From Raoultibacter phocaeensis (GTDB taxonomy: Bacteria; Actinomycetota; Coriobacteriia; Coriobacteriales; Eggerthellaceae), in assembly GCF_901411515.1 (NCBI RefSeq), contig NZ_CABDUX010000002.1, positions 620,001 to 684,000 of the forward strand: 64,000 bases of DNA. Reading direction: 5' to 3'. The position numbers and the translations under genes were made by a program. Under the pieces are notes generated by a model. That model did not search any database, was not told where the DNA came from, and was given only the letters and a program-made list of their open reading frames with translations. The number at the start of each line of letters is the position of its first letter. Within the stretch, counting starts at the first letter, position 1. Shown in pieces: positions 21,096-29,381 of this stretch.

Positions 21096-21713
21096 ATGAA
21101 GATCATCGATGCATTCGGCATGCAGTGCCCCAAACCGCTCGTTTTGGCCAAGAAGGAGATCGACGCGGGGTGCCGCGAGCTTTCCGTGCAGGTGGACAAC
21201 CAGACGGCCGTAAACAACCTTACAAGACTGGGCGGCAAGACCGGCCTGTCCGTATCGGTAGACGAGATCGGGGGAGGATGGCTCGTGTCCTTCGCCGAGG
21301 GGGATGGCGCCGTTTCCGCTTTGCCTGCCGCTATCGCCGCATCTCCGCATGCAGCCTGCTCGTCTGAGAGAGGCTGCGGCTTTAGCGTCTTCATCGGCAA
21401 GGACCATGTGGGCGAAGGCGATGGGGAATTGGGTTACAACCTCATGAAGATGGCTTTGTACACGCTTTCCGAATCCGAAGAGGCGCCGGTCTCGCTTCTG
21501 TTCATGAATTCCGGCGTGAAGCTCGTTGCCGGCGGGGAACAGCAGGTTATCGAGAGTGTACGGACGCTGCGCGACAAGGGTACCGAAGTGCTCGTATGCG
21601 GAACGTGCCTCGACTTTTACGGCGTCAAGGACGTCCTCGCCGTCGGCGAGGTTTCCAACATGTACGACATCCTCGGCCGCATGCAAGAGGCGGCTAAAGT
21701 CATCGCGCTGTGA
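21096..21713 (+). CDS. yedF: YedF-like sulfurtransferase-like selenium metabolism protein
   Basis: The N-terminal TusA-like domain has DAFGMQCPKPLVLAKKEI with the conserved Cys-Pro-x-Pro motif that carries persulfide sulfur or selenium. A C-terminal DsrE/F-like domain follows (LLFMNSGVKLVAGG, then a Cys in LVCGTCLDFYG). This two-domain form is the YedF family of selenium metabolism. The start is the ATG behind GGAAAGGA; the longer frame upstream overlaps non-protein-like sequence. It is coupled to the next DUF3343 gene. Confidence 0.88.
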   Translation: MKIIDAFGMQCPKPLVLAKKEIDAGCRELSVQVDNQTAVNNLTRLGGKTGLSVSVDEIGGGWLVSFAEGDGAVSALPAAIAASPHAACSSERGCGFSVFIGKDHVGEGDGELGYNLMKMALYTLSESEEAPVSLLFMNSGVKLVAGGEQQVIESVRTLRDKGTEVLVCGTCLDFYGVKDVLAVGEVSNMYDILGRMQEAAKVIAL

Positions 21714-21970
21714 TCGCCATGCCGCGCTACCTGCTTGCATTCGAGTCGACCCACGCGGCCATGGCCGCGAACCGGGCCCTTGCCTCTGTGCAACCCGTCG
21801 TGATGCCGACGCCCCGCTCCATCACCGCGAGTTGCGGCATGTCGCTTCGCTTCGAAGCCGAGGACGTCGATCGGGCTTGGGCGCTTGCCTCTTCCGCAAA
21901 AGAGAGCCGCGGCCTCGCCTCGCTCTATGCCGAAGAGGCGGAGGGCTACACGCTGCTGCGAAAGCTTTGA
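21710..21970 (+). CDS. DUF3343 protein (putative Se/S carrier-like), second copy
   Basis: An 86-residue protein with YLLAFESTHAAMAANRAL and the core ITASCGMSLRFE, carrying the same single Cys in a CGMSL motif as the copy at 18719. The GTG at 21710 overlaps the yedF stop (GTGA), which suggests coupling; the ATG at 21719 is an alternative start. It closes the five-gene sulfur/selenium stretch. Confidence 0.8.
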   Translation: MIAMPRYLLAFESTHAAMAANRALASVQPVVMPTPRSITASCGMSLRFEAEDVDRAWALASSAKESRGLASLYAEEAEGYTLLRKL

Positions 21971-22045
21971 GCTTCGCTCTGTCCGCAGTGGTGAGATAGT
22001 CTATACTGAACGGGGATAACAGCCGATCGGAAGGCGGGTTTGCAC

Positions 22046-22486
22046 ATGAATGCTCCGAAGAAGATCATCGCGCTTGTTCTGTGTGCGTGCGCGCTTTGCT
22101 GCGTGCTCGGCGCATGCGGTGCTGGACCCGACGATTCGCAGGAGACGGACGAACAGGCCGAGAAGCAATCGAGCGTCGAGTACGTCGTCGCCGAAGAAGT
22201 GCAGCAGTATTCCCAAGGTGAGCTGAAAGGCGCAAGTTATCGCGTGGCAGTGCCTGCCGATACGCCCGAAGACGAGTTGAAAGCGGTGTTTGCCGACGTC
22301 GTGGCGCATGACGGCTTCGATGTGCACACCGTGTGGTTCTACAGCGATGCGCGGCTTACCGACGGCACTGCGCCTTGCGACGTTGCGAGCGCCGTGCAGG
22401 AGGATCCCGGAAGCGAGCCGTCCATCGTGCTTGCAACCGACGAGACGAAAGCCAAAGCCCAAGAATCGCTCGCAGCTAAAGGGTAG
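22046..22486 (+). CDS. Small lipoprotein of unknown function
   Basis: The N-terminus is a lipoprotein signal peptide: two Lys, a hydrophobic stretch and the lipobox LGAC with the lipidated Cys at residue 24. The remaining 120 residues are soluble, acidic and without a motif I recognise. The ATG at 22046 follows GGAAGG at better spacing than the TTG at 22040. It lies after the sulfur/selenium cluster but has its own spacing of 75 bases, so a link to it is only possible. Confidence 0.7.
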   Translation: MNAPKKIIALVLCACALCCVLGACGAGPDDSQETDEQAEKQSSVEYVVAEEVQQYSQGELKGASYRVAVPADTPEDELKAVFADVVAHDGFDVHTVWFYSDARLTDGTAPCDVASAVQEDPGSEPSIVLATDETKAKAQESLAAKG

Positions 22487-23327
22487 GCCGCGCACGGGTG
22501 CATGCCGGGCGTCCGCCGTCAGGCCGATATCAGCGCGGGCCCGCATGGTGCCCGACGGCGATCCGCCCGCTCGGAGCACTGATGCGCCAGATGGCCGTCA
22601 AGTGCCATGAAAGGTCGCGTCAATATCGAGCGGTGCGGCGCCCAAAAGCCCAATAATTGCCGCTGTGAAGTGTTCTGTAATGTATTATCGATGCAAGCAG
22701 ATTCCACGGTAGCGATAACCCCTGGTCACCGACCCGTCGGTTCCTCGGTGCATGCAGCAGTTTTCCGCTTACGTATCCCGTCGGTGCCTTGAAGCCCCTC
22801 AAATCCTTCACGACGGCGATTTTTGGGCTTCGGGCGGCCTTCTGCCGCCGAACCGCCGCCGACACCCGCCCGCGTCCCTCGCCGCCCGCGTGCCCTTTAC
22901 GGGCGTATGCCGATCCTGGTTCAGCAGCGGAGACGGCCTGTTCTGCACAGTTTCCTTCTTTGTGTTGCGCCCGGGGGCACAGGGGTCGGGGCCGCTTCTG
23001 TCGGCTCGAATGAATCCCCTGATCACGGTGCTGCAGCCAATCGCGCGCCGACGGAAGGCGTTGTCGGCGGGTCTCTGGGGCGGCCCAAGGAGCCCGATTC
23101 CGCAACACATGGGCGGAAAACGTGCATCTGGCGGGGTTTTCGCCGTCGAACTGATGCCGACGCGACCTCGCTAACACCCGACGGCGATCCCGCGTGTCCA
23201 GTGTGCGAGAGCCGCAACCGTGCGGCCGCGGCGCACCGGTCGCGCTCGGCCAGTGCCGAGGGCGCAGGGCCCTCGGCGACACGACGCGAAATTTGAAGAT
23301 TTGGTTTACTGCTTCCTTCTCGATAGA

Positions 23328-23352
23328 AATTAGTTTGATAATCAAACTAATT
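23328..23352. promoter_or_regulatory. Perfect FabT-type palindrome over the degV promoter
   Basis: Arms AATTAGTTTGAT (23328-23339) and ATCAAACTAATT (23341-23352) are perfect complements around one A. The core TTTGATAATCAAA matches the known FabT operator pattern of fatty acid genes in Firmicutes. It covers the -35 box TTGATA (23335-23340). A MarR gene lies downstream at 24327. Confidence 0.8.
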
Positions 23353-23362
23353 GCGCTACGAT
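23335..23362 (+). promoter_or_regulatory. degV promoter
   Basis: TTGATA (23335-23340) and TACGAT (23357-23362) are 16 bp apart. The -35 box lies inside the palindrome, so binding there should block transcription. Confidence 0.6.
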
Positions 23363-23443
23363 GGGTCGGTCTTGAAACCGTGCGGCGCATCTGCCGTGCC
23401 TGTCCGGGCAGCGTCCGGTCAGGATGAGAAAGAAGGTTTGCCT

Positions 23444-24298
23444 ATGAGCATCGCCATCGTTACCGATTCGACGTGCGATTGGTCGCTTGAAGAGTACGAG
23501 CGTCGTAACGTCGTCATGGTTCCCCTCACAATCCAAGTCGGGGAGGCGTCGCTTCTCGATCAGGTGGAGCTTGTATCGGAAGATTTCTACGATCGCATGA
23601 TCGCATCGGACGAGATCCCCCTGACCTCCCAGCCCTCGCCAGGCGCTTTCGCGGCGGTGTACGAACGGCTCGCCGAAGAGGGCTTCGATGCTATCGTTTC
23701 GCTGCATCTCGCTCCCGTGCTTTCGGGCACGCTCGCCTCGGCCGAGATGGCCGCCGAAGCGGTCGACATCCCCGTCGTCGCCATCGATTCGAAGAACGCT
23801 TCATCGAGTTTGGGGCTGCTCGTCGAAAAAGCGTGCGTCCTGCGCGATGAGGGCGCGACGTTCGAAGAGATCGCAGAGGTGCTCCGAAGGGCCGCTGCGA
23901 AAACGCATCTGTACCTTGCGCCCGATTCGACCGATAACCTTGTGAAGGGCGGCAGGATCTCACCGGAGCAGGCGCAGGGAGCCGCCATGCTCAACATCAA
24001 GCTCGTGTTCGCGCTCGACGAAGACGGCAGGTTGGTGAACCTCGACAAGGTGAAGGGCGCAAAAGGCGTCATCAAGCGCCTCGTCGAAGCTGCCCAGCTT
24101 CACGCCGAAGCGTACGGTCCGCTCAAGCTCCGCTTCATGCATGCGCGCAACGGCTCAGAGGTCGAGAAGCTCATCGAAGCGCTTCGGGAAGCGGGAATCG
24201 AATTCGAGGTTGCGGGAATCGACGCGTGCGGTGCGACGGTGGCAACCCACGCGGGCATCGGCGTAATCGGCATGGCCGTTTCGCCCTTAAACGGGTAG
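23444..24298 (+). CDS. DegV family fatty acid-binding protein (FakB-like)
   Basis: DegV/FakB proteins hold a fatty acid while a FakA kinase phosphorylates it, so that exogenous fatty acids enter phospholipids. The N-terminal IVTDSTCDWSLEEYERRNV, the TSQPSPGAFAAVYERL motif, and the lipid-binding LHLAPVLSGTLASAEMAA fit the family. The 284-residue length is normal. The ATG lies behind AAGAAGG. The FabT-type operator and the MarR gene next door tie it to the fatty acid operon. No fakA is in the window. Confidence 0.9.
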   Translation: MSIAIVTDSTCDWSLEEYERRNVVMVPLTIQVGEASLLDQVELVSEDFYDRMIASDEIPLTSQPSPGAFAAVYERLAEEGFDAIVSLHLAPVLSGTLASAEMAAEAVDIPVVAIDSKNASSSLGLLVEKACVLRDEGATFEEIAEVLRRAAAKTHLYLAPDSTDNLVKGGRISPEQAQGAAMLNIKLVFALDEDGRLVNLDKVKGAKGVIKRLVEAAQLHAEAYGPLKLRFMHARNGSEVEKLIEALREAGIEFEVAGIDACGATVATHAGIGVIGMAVSPLNG

Positions 24299-24326
24299 AA
24301 TGGGAACAACCGAACGGATGGGAGCC

Positions 24327-24821
24327 ATGGACGAGCACAACCAGCAACCTGAGCGCGCGCGGCAGCAACTCGACGCTGCTGCCCTGAAGCGCCGCGACGA
24401 GCTCGACGAACTGCTGTCCGGCACGTTCAACTCGGTGCTGCGCACCGAGGAGAAATCTCTGCAGAACAAGCTCACCGAGGGATTGACCATCACCGAGATC
24501 CATACGATCGTTGCGGTGGGGCTGCATGAGGTGAATCCCATGAACGTGGTTGCCGCGCGGCTCGGCGTGACGCTTGCCACGCTCACGACGGCGGTGAACA
24601 AACTCGTCGACAAAGGGTTCATCTCGCGCACGCGCAGCGAAGACGACCGGCGCAAAGTGCTCGTCTCGCTTACCAAGCGTGGAAAGCAGGTGTACCGCGC
24701 CCACGGACTCTTCCACAAAAAGATGATCGACGAGGCGCTCGCGGCACTCACCGAAGAGGAAGAGCGCGTATTCGTGCATGCGCTCGCCAAAGTGAAGACG
24801 TTCTTCGACGAGCAGGCGTAA
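24327..24821 (+). CDS. MarR family regulator, probably FabT-like
   Basis: A 164-residue winged-helix regulator. The MarR core is clear: LTITEIHTIVAVG, then NVVAARLGVTLATLTTAVNKLVDKGFISRTRSEDDRRKVLVSLTKRG (helix-turn-helix and wing with the DxRR motif). The ATG at 24327 sits behind GGGAGCC; ATGs at 24300 and 24318 are less well placed. It lies between degV and acpP, the position of fabT in Firmicutes. A FabT-type operator precedes degV. It most likely represses fatty acid genes with acyl-ACP as signal; that part is inference. Confidence 0.85.
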   Translation: MDEHNQQPERARQQLDAAALKRRDELDELLSGTFNSVLRTEEKSLQNKLTEGLTITEIHTIVAVGLHEVNPMNVVAARLGVTLATLTTAVNKLVDKGFISRTRSEDDRRKVLVSLTKRGKQVYRAHGLFHKKMIDEALAALTEEEERVFVHALAKVKTFFDEQA

Positions 24822-25129
24822 CGGCGCATTTCGCCTGGGCGACCGATGGGCGCAGCTCCGCGTGCATCAGGCGATGGGCGGGTTCGGTCCTGGGAGCGAC
24901 GAGGGGGTCTGACGCGAAGGTGCGGACGGGCTTGGTTCGCGGATGGCGCGATTCGGCCCGTGTAGCGCCCGACTCCGATACACCGTTTGCAGAAATCATG
25001 GACTCGTGTGTAAAAGGTATGAGAAGCAGCATTATCGGCGAAAAAAGCTTAGACTATCAAACTATTAGAAAGTAAGACTAAAGTGCGCGGAAGCGAAAAA
25101 GCTTCGCATGCGTGCGGGAAAGGACGATC
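24822..25129. other. Intergenic region before the fatty acid operon
   Basis: No gene is seen. The right end turns AT-rich and should hold the acpP promoter. TTAGAC (25049-25054) and TAAGAC (25073-25078), 18 bp apart, are a weak candidate. A one-armed FabT-like site lies over it. Confidence 0.45.
25043..25068. promoter_or_regulatory. Degenerate FabT-like site before acpP
   Basis: ATCAAACTATTA (25056-25067) matches 10 of 12 bases of the right arm of the palindrome at 23341-23352. The left arm is poorly kept. It lies over the presumed acpP promoter, so the same MarR protein could act here. Confidence 0.45.
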
Positions 25130-25351
25130 ATGGCAACGCTTGACACCGTGAAAGAAGTACTCTCTGAAAACCTCGATATCGAAGGCGACCAGGTGAGCGA
25201 AGAGGCAACCCTCGACTCGCTCGGCATCGATTCGCTCGATATGGTCGAGCTCATCTGCGATATCGAGGAGAAATGCGATATCGAGTTCGGCGAGCCCGAC
25301 AACATCGCGACGATCGGCGAGCTTGTCGCGCACATCGACTCCCTCAAATAG
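25130..25351 (+). CDS. acpP: Acyl carrier protein
   Basis: A 73-residue acidic helical protein that carries growing acyl chains on phosphopantetheine. The attachment Ser lies in LGIDSLDMVEL. The AAAGGA site sets the start at MATLDT; six extra residues upstream are not needed. It is the first gene of the fatty acid operon acpP-fabK-fabD-fabG-fabF-fabZ-accDA. Confidence 0.96.
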   Translation: MATLDTVKEVLSENLDIEGDQVSEEATLDSLGIDSLDMVELICDIEEKCDIEFGEPDNIATIGELVAHIDSLK

Positions 25352-25360
25352 GCGGCGCGC

Positions 25361-26341
25361 ATGAAAACGCGGGTAACCGAGCTTTTGGGGATCGAGCATC
25401 CCGTTATCCAGGGCGCAATGGCGTGGGTCGCCAACGCGAGTCTTGCCGGGGCGGTCAGCGAAGCCGGAGGTCTCGGCATCATCGCTGCGGGAGCCGCGCC
25501 GCTTGCCTGGATCGAAGAGCAGGTGCGCATCGCGCGCTCGATGACCGATAGGCCCATCGGCGTGAACGTCATGCTCATGAACCCCGAAGCGCCTGAGGTG
25601 GCGAAGCTTTTGGCGAACCTCAAAGTCGATGTCATCACCACCGGCGCGGGCAGCCCGTCGGCCTACATCGATATGTGGAAGGAAGCGGGGTCGAAAGTCG
25701 TTCCCGTCGTGGCGTCGAGCGCGCTTGCTGCACGGATGGAACGCCTCGGTGCCGATGCGGTGGTTGCCGAGGGCTGCGAGGCGGGCGGCCATATCGGCGA
25801 GCTCACCACGATGGCGCTTGTGCCGGCCGTGTGCGATGCGGTGTCGATTCCCGTTATCGCCGCAGGAGGCATTGCCGACGGGCGCACGATGGCTGCGGCG
25901 TTCGCGCTCGGCGCCGAAGGAGTGCAGGTGGGAACGAGGTTTCTGACGGTCGATGAATGCACGGTTGCGGATGCGTACAAAGATCGCGTCATCGCGGCGA
26001 AGGATTCCGATACGATCGTGACGGGACGAGCGGGTGGGCATCCCGTCCGCGGTCTCAAAAACGCGTTCTCGCGCAACGTCAGGACGCTTGAGGCCGATCC
26101 CTCGTGTGATCCGAGGGAGCTCGAAGCGCTCTACGCCGGCTCGCTTCGGCGGGCGGTCGAGGGCGATGTGGTGCGGGGTTCGATGATGGCCGGCCAGTCG
26201 GCGGGTATCGTGTACGAGCGCAAAACTGCCCGCGAGGCGATCTCCGAGATGATCGGGCAGGCCGAAGCGCTTGGCATGCGCTCGCTCGAAGAGCTTGCGC
26301 AGGCGAATGCGGATCGTACGCCGATGCAGCGGGGCGCTTGA
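25361..26341 (+). CDS. fabK: Enoyl-ACP reductase FabK (FMN-dependent)
   Basis: FabK reduces enoyl-ACP in the last step of each elongation cycle. The 326-residue TIM-barrel flavoprotein has HPVIQGAMAWVANASLAGAVSEAGGLGIIAAG, the EGCEAGGHIGE motif with the conserved His, and phosphate-binding IAAGGIADGRTM and GVQVGTRF. It resembles 2-nitropropane dioxygenase, but its place between acpP and fabD makes FabK the likely role. No FabI-type reductase is seen. Its stop overlaps the fabD start (TGATG). Confidence 0.93.
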   Translation: MKTRVTELLGIEHPVIQGAMAWVANASLAGAVSEAGGLGIIAAGAAPLAWIEEQVRIARSMTDRPIGVNVMLMNPEAPEVAKLLANLKVDVITTGAGSPSAYIDMWKEAGSKVVPVVASSALAARMERLGADAVVAEGCEAGGHIGELTTMALVPAVCDAVSIPVIAAGGIADGRTMAAAFALGAEGVQVGTRFLTVDECTVADAYKDRVIAAKDSDTIVTGRAGGHPVRGLKNAFSRNVRTLEADPSCDPRELEALYAGSLRRAVEGDVVRGSMMAGQSAGIVYERKTAREAISEMIGQAEALGMRSLEELAQANADRTPMQRGA

Positions 26342-27312
26342 TGGAGCTTGTTTTGAACGGAAACGGACCCGTTTTCATGCTTTCGGGCCAGGGCTCGCAG
26401 GCACCCGGCATGGGTGCCGATCTGCTCGAGGTGCCCGAAGTGGCCGAAGCGTTCTCATGCGCTTCGGAGGCGTTCGGATTCGACGTCCGTGCGCTCGCGG
26501 CCGAAGGGAGCGCCGAGGAACTCGGCCGTACGCTCTGCGCGCAGGCGGTCATCTGCGCGCTCTCGACAGGTATCGCTTGCGCGCTCGTTGCCCGTGGGGT
26601 GATGCCGGGTGCCGTGCTCGGCTTCTCGCTCGGGCAGATCGGGGCGCTTGCGGTATCGGGCATGCTCGGCCTCGAAGAGACGTTTGCGCTTGCGGCGCAT
26701 CGGGCGAAGCTCATGGAACGTGCCGCCGCCGAGCATCCGGGTGTGATGTGCGCACTCATCGGGGCTGACGAAGAATCGGTCCGCGACGTATGCGAAGCCA
26801 GCGCAAAAGGCGACGTGCTCGTGGCCGCCAACTACAACTGCCCGGGGCAGATCGTCGTTTCGGGAACGCCGGGTGCGATCGCGCGTGCGCAGGAGGCATG
26901 GGCTTCCCGCAACAAGCGCTCGGCGCTGCTCGCAACGGAAGGCGGGTTCCACAGCCCGCTTCTCGCGGAGGCGTCCGACGAGCTTGTCGCATACCTTTCG
27001 TCCGTGACGTTCGCCGAGGCGCGTATCCCGCTCGTATGCAACGTCGATGCGCGCCCGCTTGCGGCGAAAGATGCGGCCGATCACCTCGCGCGCCATCTCA
27101 CACACCCGGTGCGCTTCGAGGAGAGCGTACGATCGCTTGCGCGAGCGGGCGCGTCCGATTTCGTCGAAACCGGATTCGGCGGCGTGCTCGTCGGGCTCGT
27201 CAAGCGAATCGATAAGACCCTCGTTCGCACGCGCGTCGAGGATCGTGCAGGTTTCGAAGCAGCATGCGAGCGCTATTGCGCTAACACCGAGAACGAAAAG
27301 GAACAACGATGA
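26341..27312 (+). CDS. fabD: Malonyl-CoA:ACP transacylase
   Basis: FabD moves malonyl from CoA to ACP. It has the oxyanion-loop motif LSGQGSQAPGMG, the nucleophile elbow GFSLGQIGAL (Ser conserved, although GHSLGE is more common), and the catalytic His in EGGFHSPLL. The 323-residue length is normal. The ATG at 26341 overlaps the fabK stop by one base, and the end overlaps fabG (ATGA). Confidence 0.95.
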   Translation: MELVLNGNGPVFMLSGQGSQAPGMGADLLEVPEVAEAFSCASEAFGFDVRALAAEGSAEELGRTLCAQAVICALSTGIACALVARGVMPGAVLGFSLGQIGALAVSGMLGLEETFALAAHRAKLMERAAAEHPGVMCALIGADEESVRDVCEASAKGDVLVAANYNCPGQIVVSGTPGAIARAQEAWASRNKRSALLATEGGFHSPLLAEASDELVAYLSSVTFAEARIPLVCNVDARPLAAKDAADHLARHLTHPVRFEESVRSLARAGASDFVETGFGGVLVGLVKRIDKTLVRTRVEDRAGFEAACERYCANTENEKEQR

Positions 27313-28091
27313 CACTACTGAAACACGACGCCGCTGCCGACGGTGCATCCGAGCGCGTCGCCGTGGTAACCGGATCGAGTCGCGGCATCGGCCGTGCCAT
27401 CGCCTGCGAGCTTGCACGCGCAGGTATGGACGTCTGCGTAAACTGCGCGTCGCAGGCAAGCGTTTCCGCTGCCGAAGAGACCGCCGCCTTCCTTCGCGAT
27501 GCCTACGGCGTGCGCGCTATCGCACTCGCTGCAAACGTCGCCGACGCGTGCGAGGCGAAATCCCTCATCGATGGGGCTCGCGAAGCCCTCGGCCGTGTGG
27601 ATGTGCTCGTGAACAACGCGGGCATCACGCGCGACGCGCTTGTCATGCGCATGGGCGAAGACGATTTCGACGCGGTGATAGCAACGAACCTCAAAGGAGC
27701 GTTCAACTGCTGCAAGGCCGCGAGCTCGTACATGATGAAGCAGCGCTTCGGCCGTATGATCTGCATGGGCAGCGTTGTCGGGCTTGCGGGCAATGCCGGC
27801 CAGGCGAACTACGCGGCATCGAAGGCGGGGCTTGTCGGCCTTGCGAAATCGCTTGCGAAAGAGCTTGCGGGCCGCAATATCACGGTGAACGTCGTTGCTC
27901 CCGGGTTCATCGAAACCGATATGACCGGCGCGCTTTCCGAATCACAGCAGGCCGCCATACGCGATCGCATCGCGGCGAAGCGCTACGGCACGCCCGAGGA
28001 AGTGGCTTCGCTCGTCGGGTTTCTAGCGAGCGATCAGGCGGGCTACATCACCGGGCAGGTCGTCGGCATAGACGGGGGGATGGCACTATGA
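27309..28091 (+). CDS. fabG: 3-oxoacyl-ACP reductase
   Basis: This short-chain dehydrogenase reduces beta-ketoacyl-ACP with NADPH. The Rossmann loop TGSSRGIGRAIA, NNAGITRD, the catalytic Ser in CMGSVVGLAGNAGQ and YAASK are present, and the protein ends in GQVVGIDGGMAL. There is a short N-terminal extension of about 15 residues. Starts and stops overlap both neighbours (ATGA), a tightly coupled operon. Confidence 0.95.
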   Translation: MTLLKHDAAADGASERVAVVTGSSRGIGRAIACELARAGMDVCVNCASQASVSAAEETAAFLRDAYGVRAIALAANVADACEAKSLIDGAREALGRVDVLVNNAGITRDALVMRMGEDDFDAVIATNLKGAFNCCKAASSYMMKQRFGRMICMGSVVGLAGNAGQANYAASKAGLVGLAKSLAKELAGRNITVNVVAPGFIETDMTGALSESQQAAIRDRIAAKRYGTPEEVASLVGFLASDQAGYITGQVVGIDGGMAL

Positions 28092-29365
28092 GCGTGCAGG
28101 ATCGATCGAACGTGCGCACCCCGGACGGGTGCAATCGCGTGGTTATAACCGGAACGGGCGCAATCTCGCCTGCCGGTGTCGGGGTCGAGGCGCTCTGGCA
28201 AGCCGTCATGGAGGCGCGGTGCTGCATCGGGCCCCTGACGCGGTTTCCGAGCGACTCCTTCGATGTGAAGATCGCAGGCGAGATACCCGCCTACGATCCG
28301 CTTGCGCTCGGTCTCACCAAGAAAGAGGCGCATCGTCTGGCGCGCTTCGTGCAGTACGCCTTCATCGCTTCGGACGAGGCGTGGGCGCAGGCGGGCATTG
28401 CCATCGAGAACGAGGATGCGACCCGCATCGGTTGCGTGTTCGGCTCGGGCATCGGGGGACTCGAAGCGTTCGAGCAGGGAAGCGTTACCTTGAACACCAA
28501 AGGCCCCAAGCGCGTGATCCCGCTGTTCATCCCTACCGTCATCTCCAACATGGCGGCGGGCAACCTCTCGATCCGCTTCGGACTCAAGGGGGAGTGCACC
28601 AATATCGTGACCGCCTGCGCGACCGGGACCCACTGCATCGGGGCCGCATACCGCAGCATCAAGCACGGCTATCTTGATGCGGCTCTTGCGGGCGGCACCG
28701 AAGAAAGCGTCACGCCTGTATCTCTCGCAGGGTTCTCGAACCTCGGGGCGCTGACGAAACCCGCCGATCCCCATGCGGCTTCCGTGCCGTTCGACAAGCG
28801 CCGCAGCGGGTTTGTGGCCGGGGAGGGGGCGGGCGCTGTCGTGCTTGAATCCCTCGATCATGCCCGTGCGCGCGGTGCGCACATCATCGCCGAAATCGTC
28901 GGATTTGGCTCGACGGGCGATGCGTATCACATGACCGCCCCCGAACCGGACGGCGAAGGGCTCGTGCGCGCCATGCGCCTTGCGCTCGAAGAGGGCGGAT
29001 TCGGTCCTGAGGATATCGGGCACCTCAACGCGCACGGAACGTCCACACCGGCGAACGATAAGGCGGAGGCGCAGGCGCTCATCGGCCTCTGCGGTAAAGG
29101 TTGCGAGGTTCCGGTCGTTTCGATCAAGGGATCGACCGGGCACATGCTCGGCGGGGCGGGTGCCGTCGAGGCCATCGTGTGCGCACGTTCGGTCGTCGAA
29201 GGCGTCGTGCCGGCGACGACGGGATTTTCCGAACCCGATCCCGCGTGTCCGGTTCGAGTGTTGAGAGAGCCTTTGCGCGATTATTCCCAAAAGGTCGCCC
29301 TTTCGAACTCGCTCGGGTTCGGGGGGCATAACGCGTCGTTGGCCATCGCGCCGTATTGCGGCTAA
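28088..29365 (+). CDS. fabF: 3-oxoacyl-ACP synthase II
   Basis: FabF condenses acyl-ACP with malonyl-ACP. The catalytic triad is visible: Cys in VTACATGTHCIGAAY, His in LNAHGTSTPANDKAE and His in IKGSTGHMLGGAGAVEA. The 425-residue length is normal. I use the ATG at 28088, which overlaps the fabG stop; the much longer open frame upstream is an antiparallel artefact. No fabH (initiating synthase) is in the window. Confidence 0.95.
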   Translation: MSVQDRSNVRTPDGCNRVVITGTGAISPAGVGVEALWQAVMEARCCIGPLTRFPSDSFDVKIAGEIPAYDPLALGLTKKEAHRLARFVQYAFIASDEAWAQAGIAIENEDATRIGCVFGSGIGGLEAFEQGSVTLNTKGPKRVIPLFIPTVISNMAAGNLSIRFGLKGECTNIVTACATGTHCIGAAYRSIKHGYLDAALAGGTEESVTPVSLAGFSNLGALTKPADPHAASVPFDKRRSGFVAGEGAGAVVLESLDHARARGAHIIAEIVGFGSTGDAYHMTAPEPDGEGLVRAMRLALEEGGFGPEDIGHLNAHGTSTPANDKAEAQALIGLCGKGCEVPVVSIKGSTGHMLGGAGAVEAIVCARSVVEGVVPATTGFSEPDPACPVRVLREPLRDYSQKVALSNSLGFGGHNASLAIAPYCG

Positions 29366-29381
29366 GCAGGAGGCATACATC

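Larger units (their letters stand above)
22487..23443. other. Long gap without a recognisable gene
   Basis: About 950 bases separate the lipoprotein from the degV start. The open frames here (for example 22620-23390 minus and 22752-23174 plus) are rich in Arg, Pro and Ser, lack ribosome sites and look random. I see hairpins: one with GGCGGAAAAC near 23113 facing GTTTTCGCC near 23141, and a 9-bp stem GCCGAGGGC (23255-23263) with GCCCTCGGC (23269-23277). The right end holds the degV promoter and operator. No riboswitch family was recognised. Confidence 0.45.

Noticed and set aside
22620-23390. 256-codon minus-strand frame in the gap before degV
   Set aside because: Composition is random-like, no ribosome site, and it runs through the FabT-type operator.
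25361-26341. Nitronate monooxygenase instead of FabK
   Set aside because: Sequence families overlap, but the position inside a fatty acid operon without FabI favours FabK.
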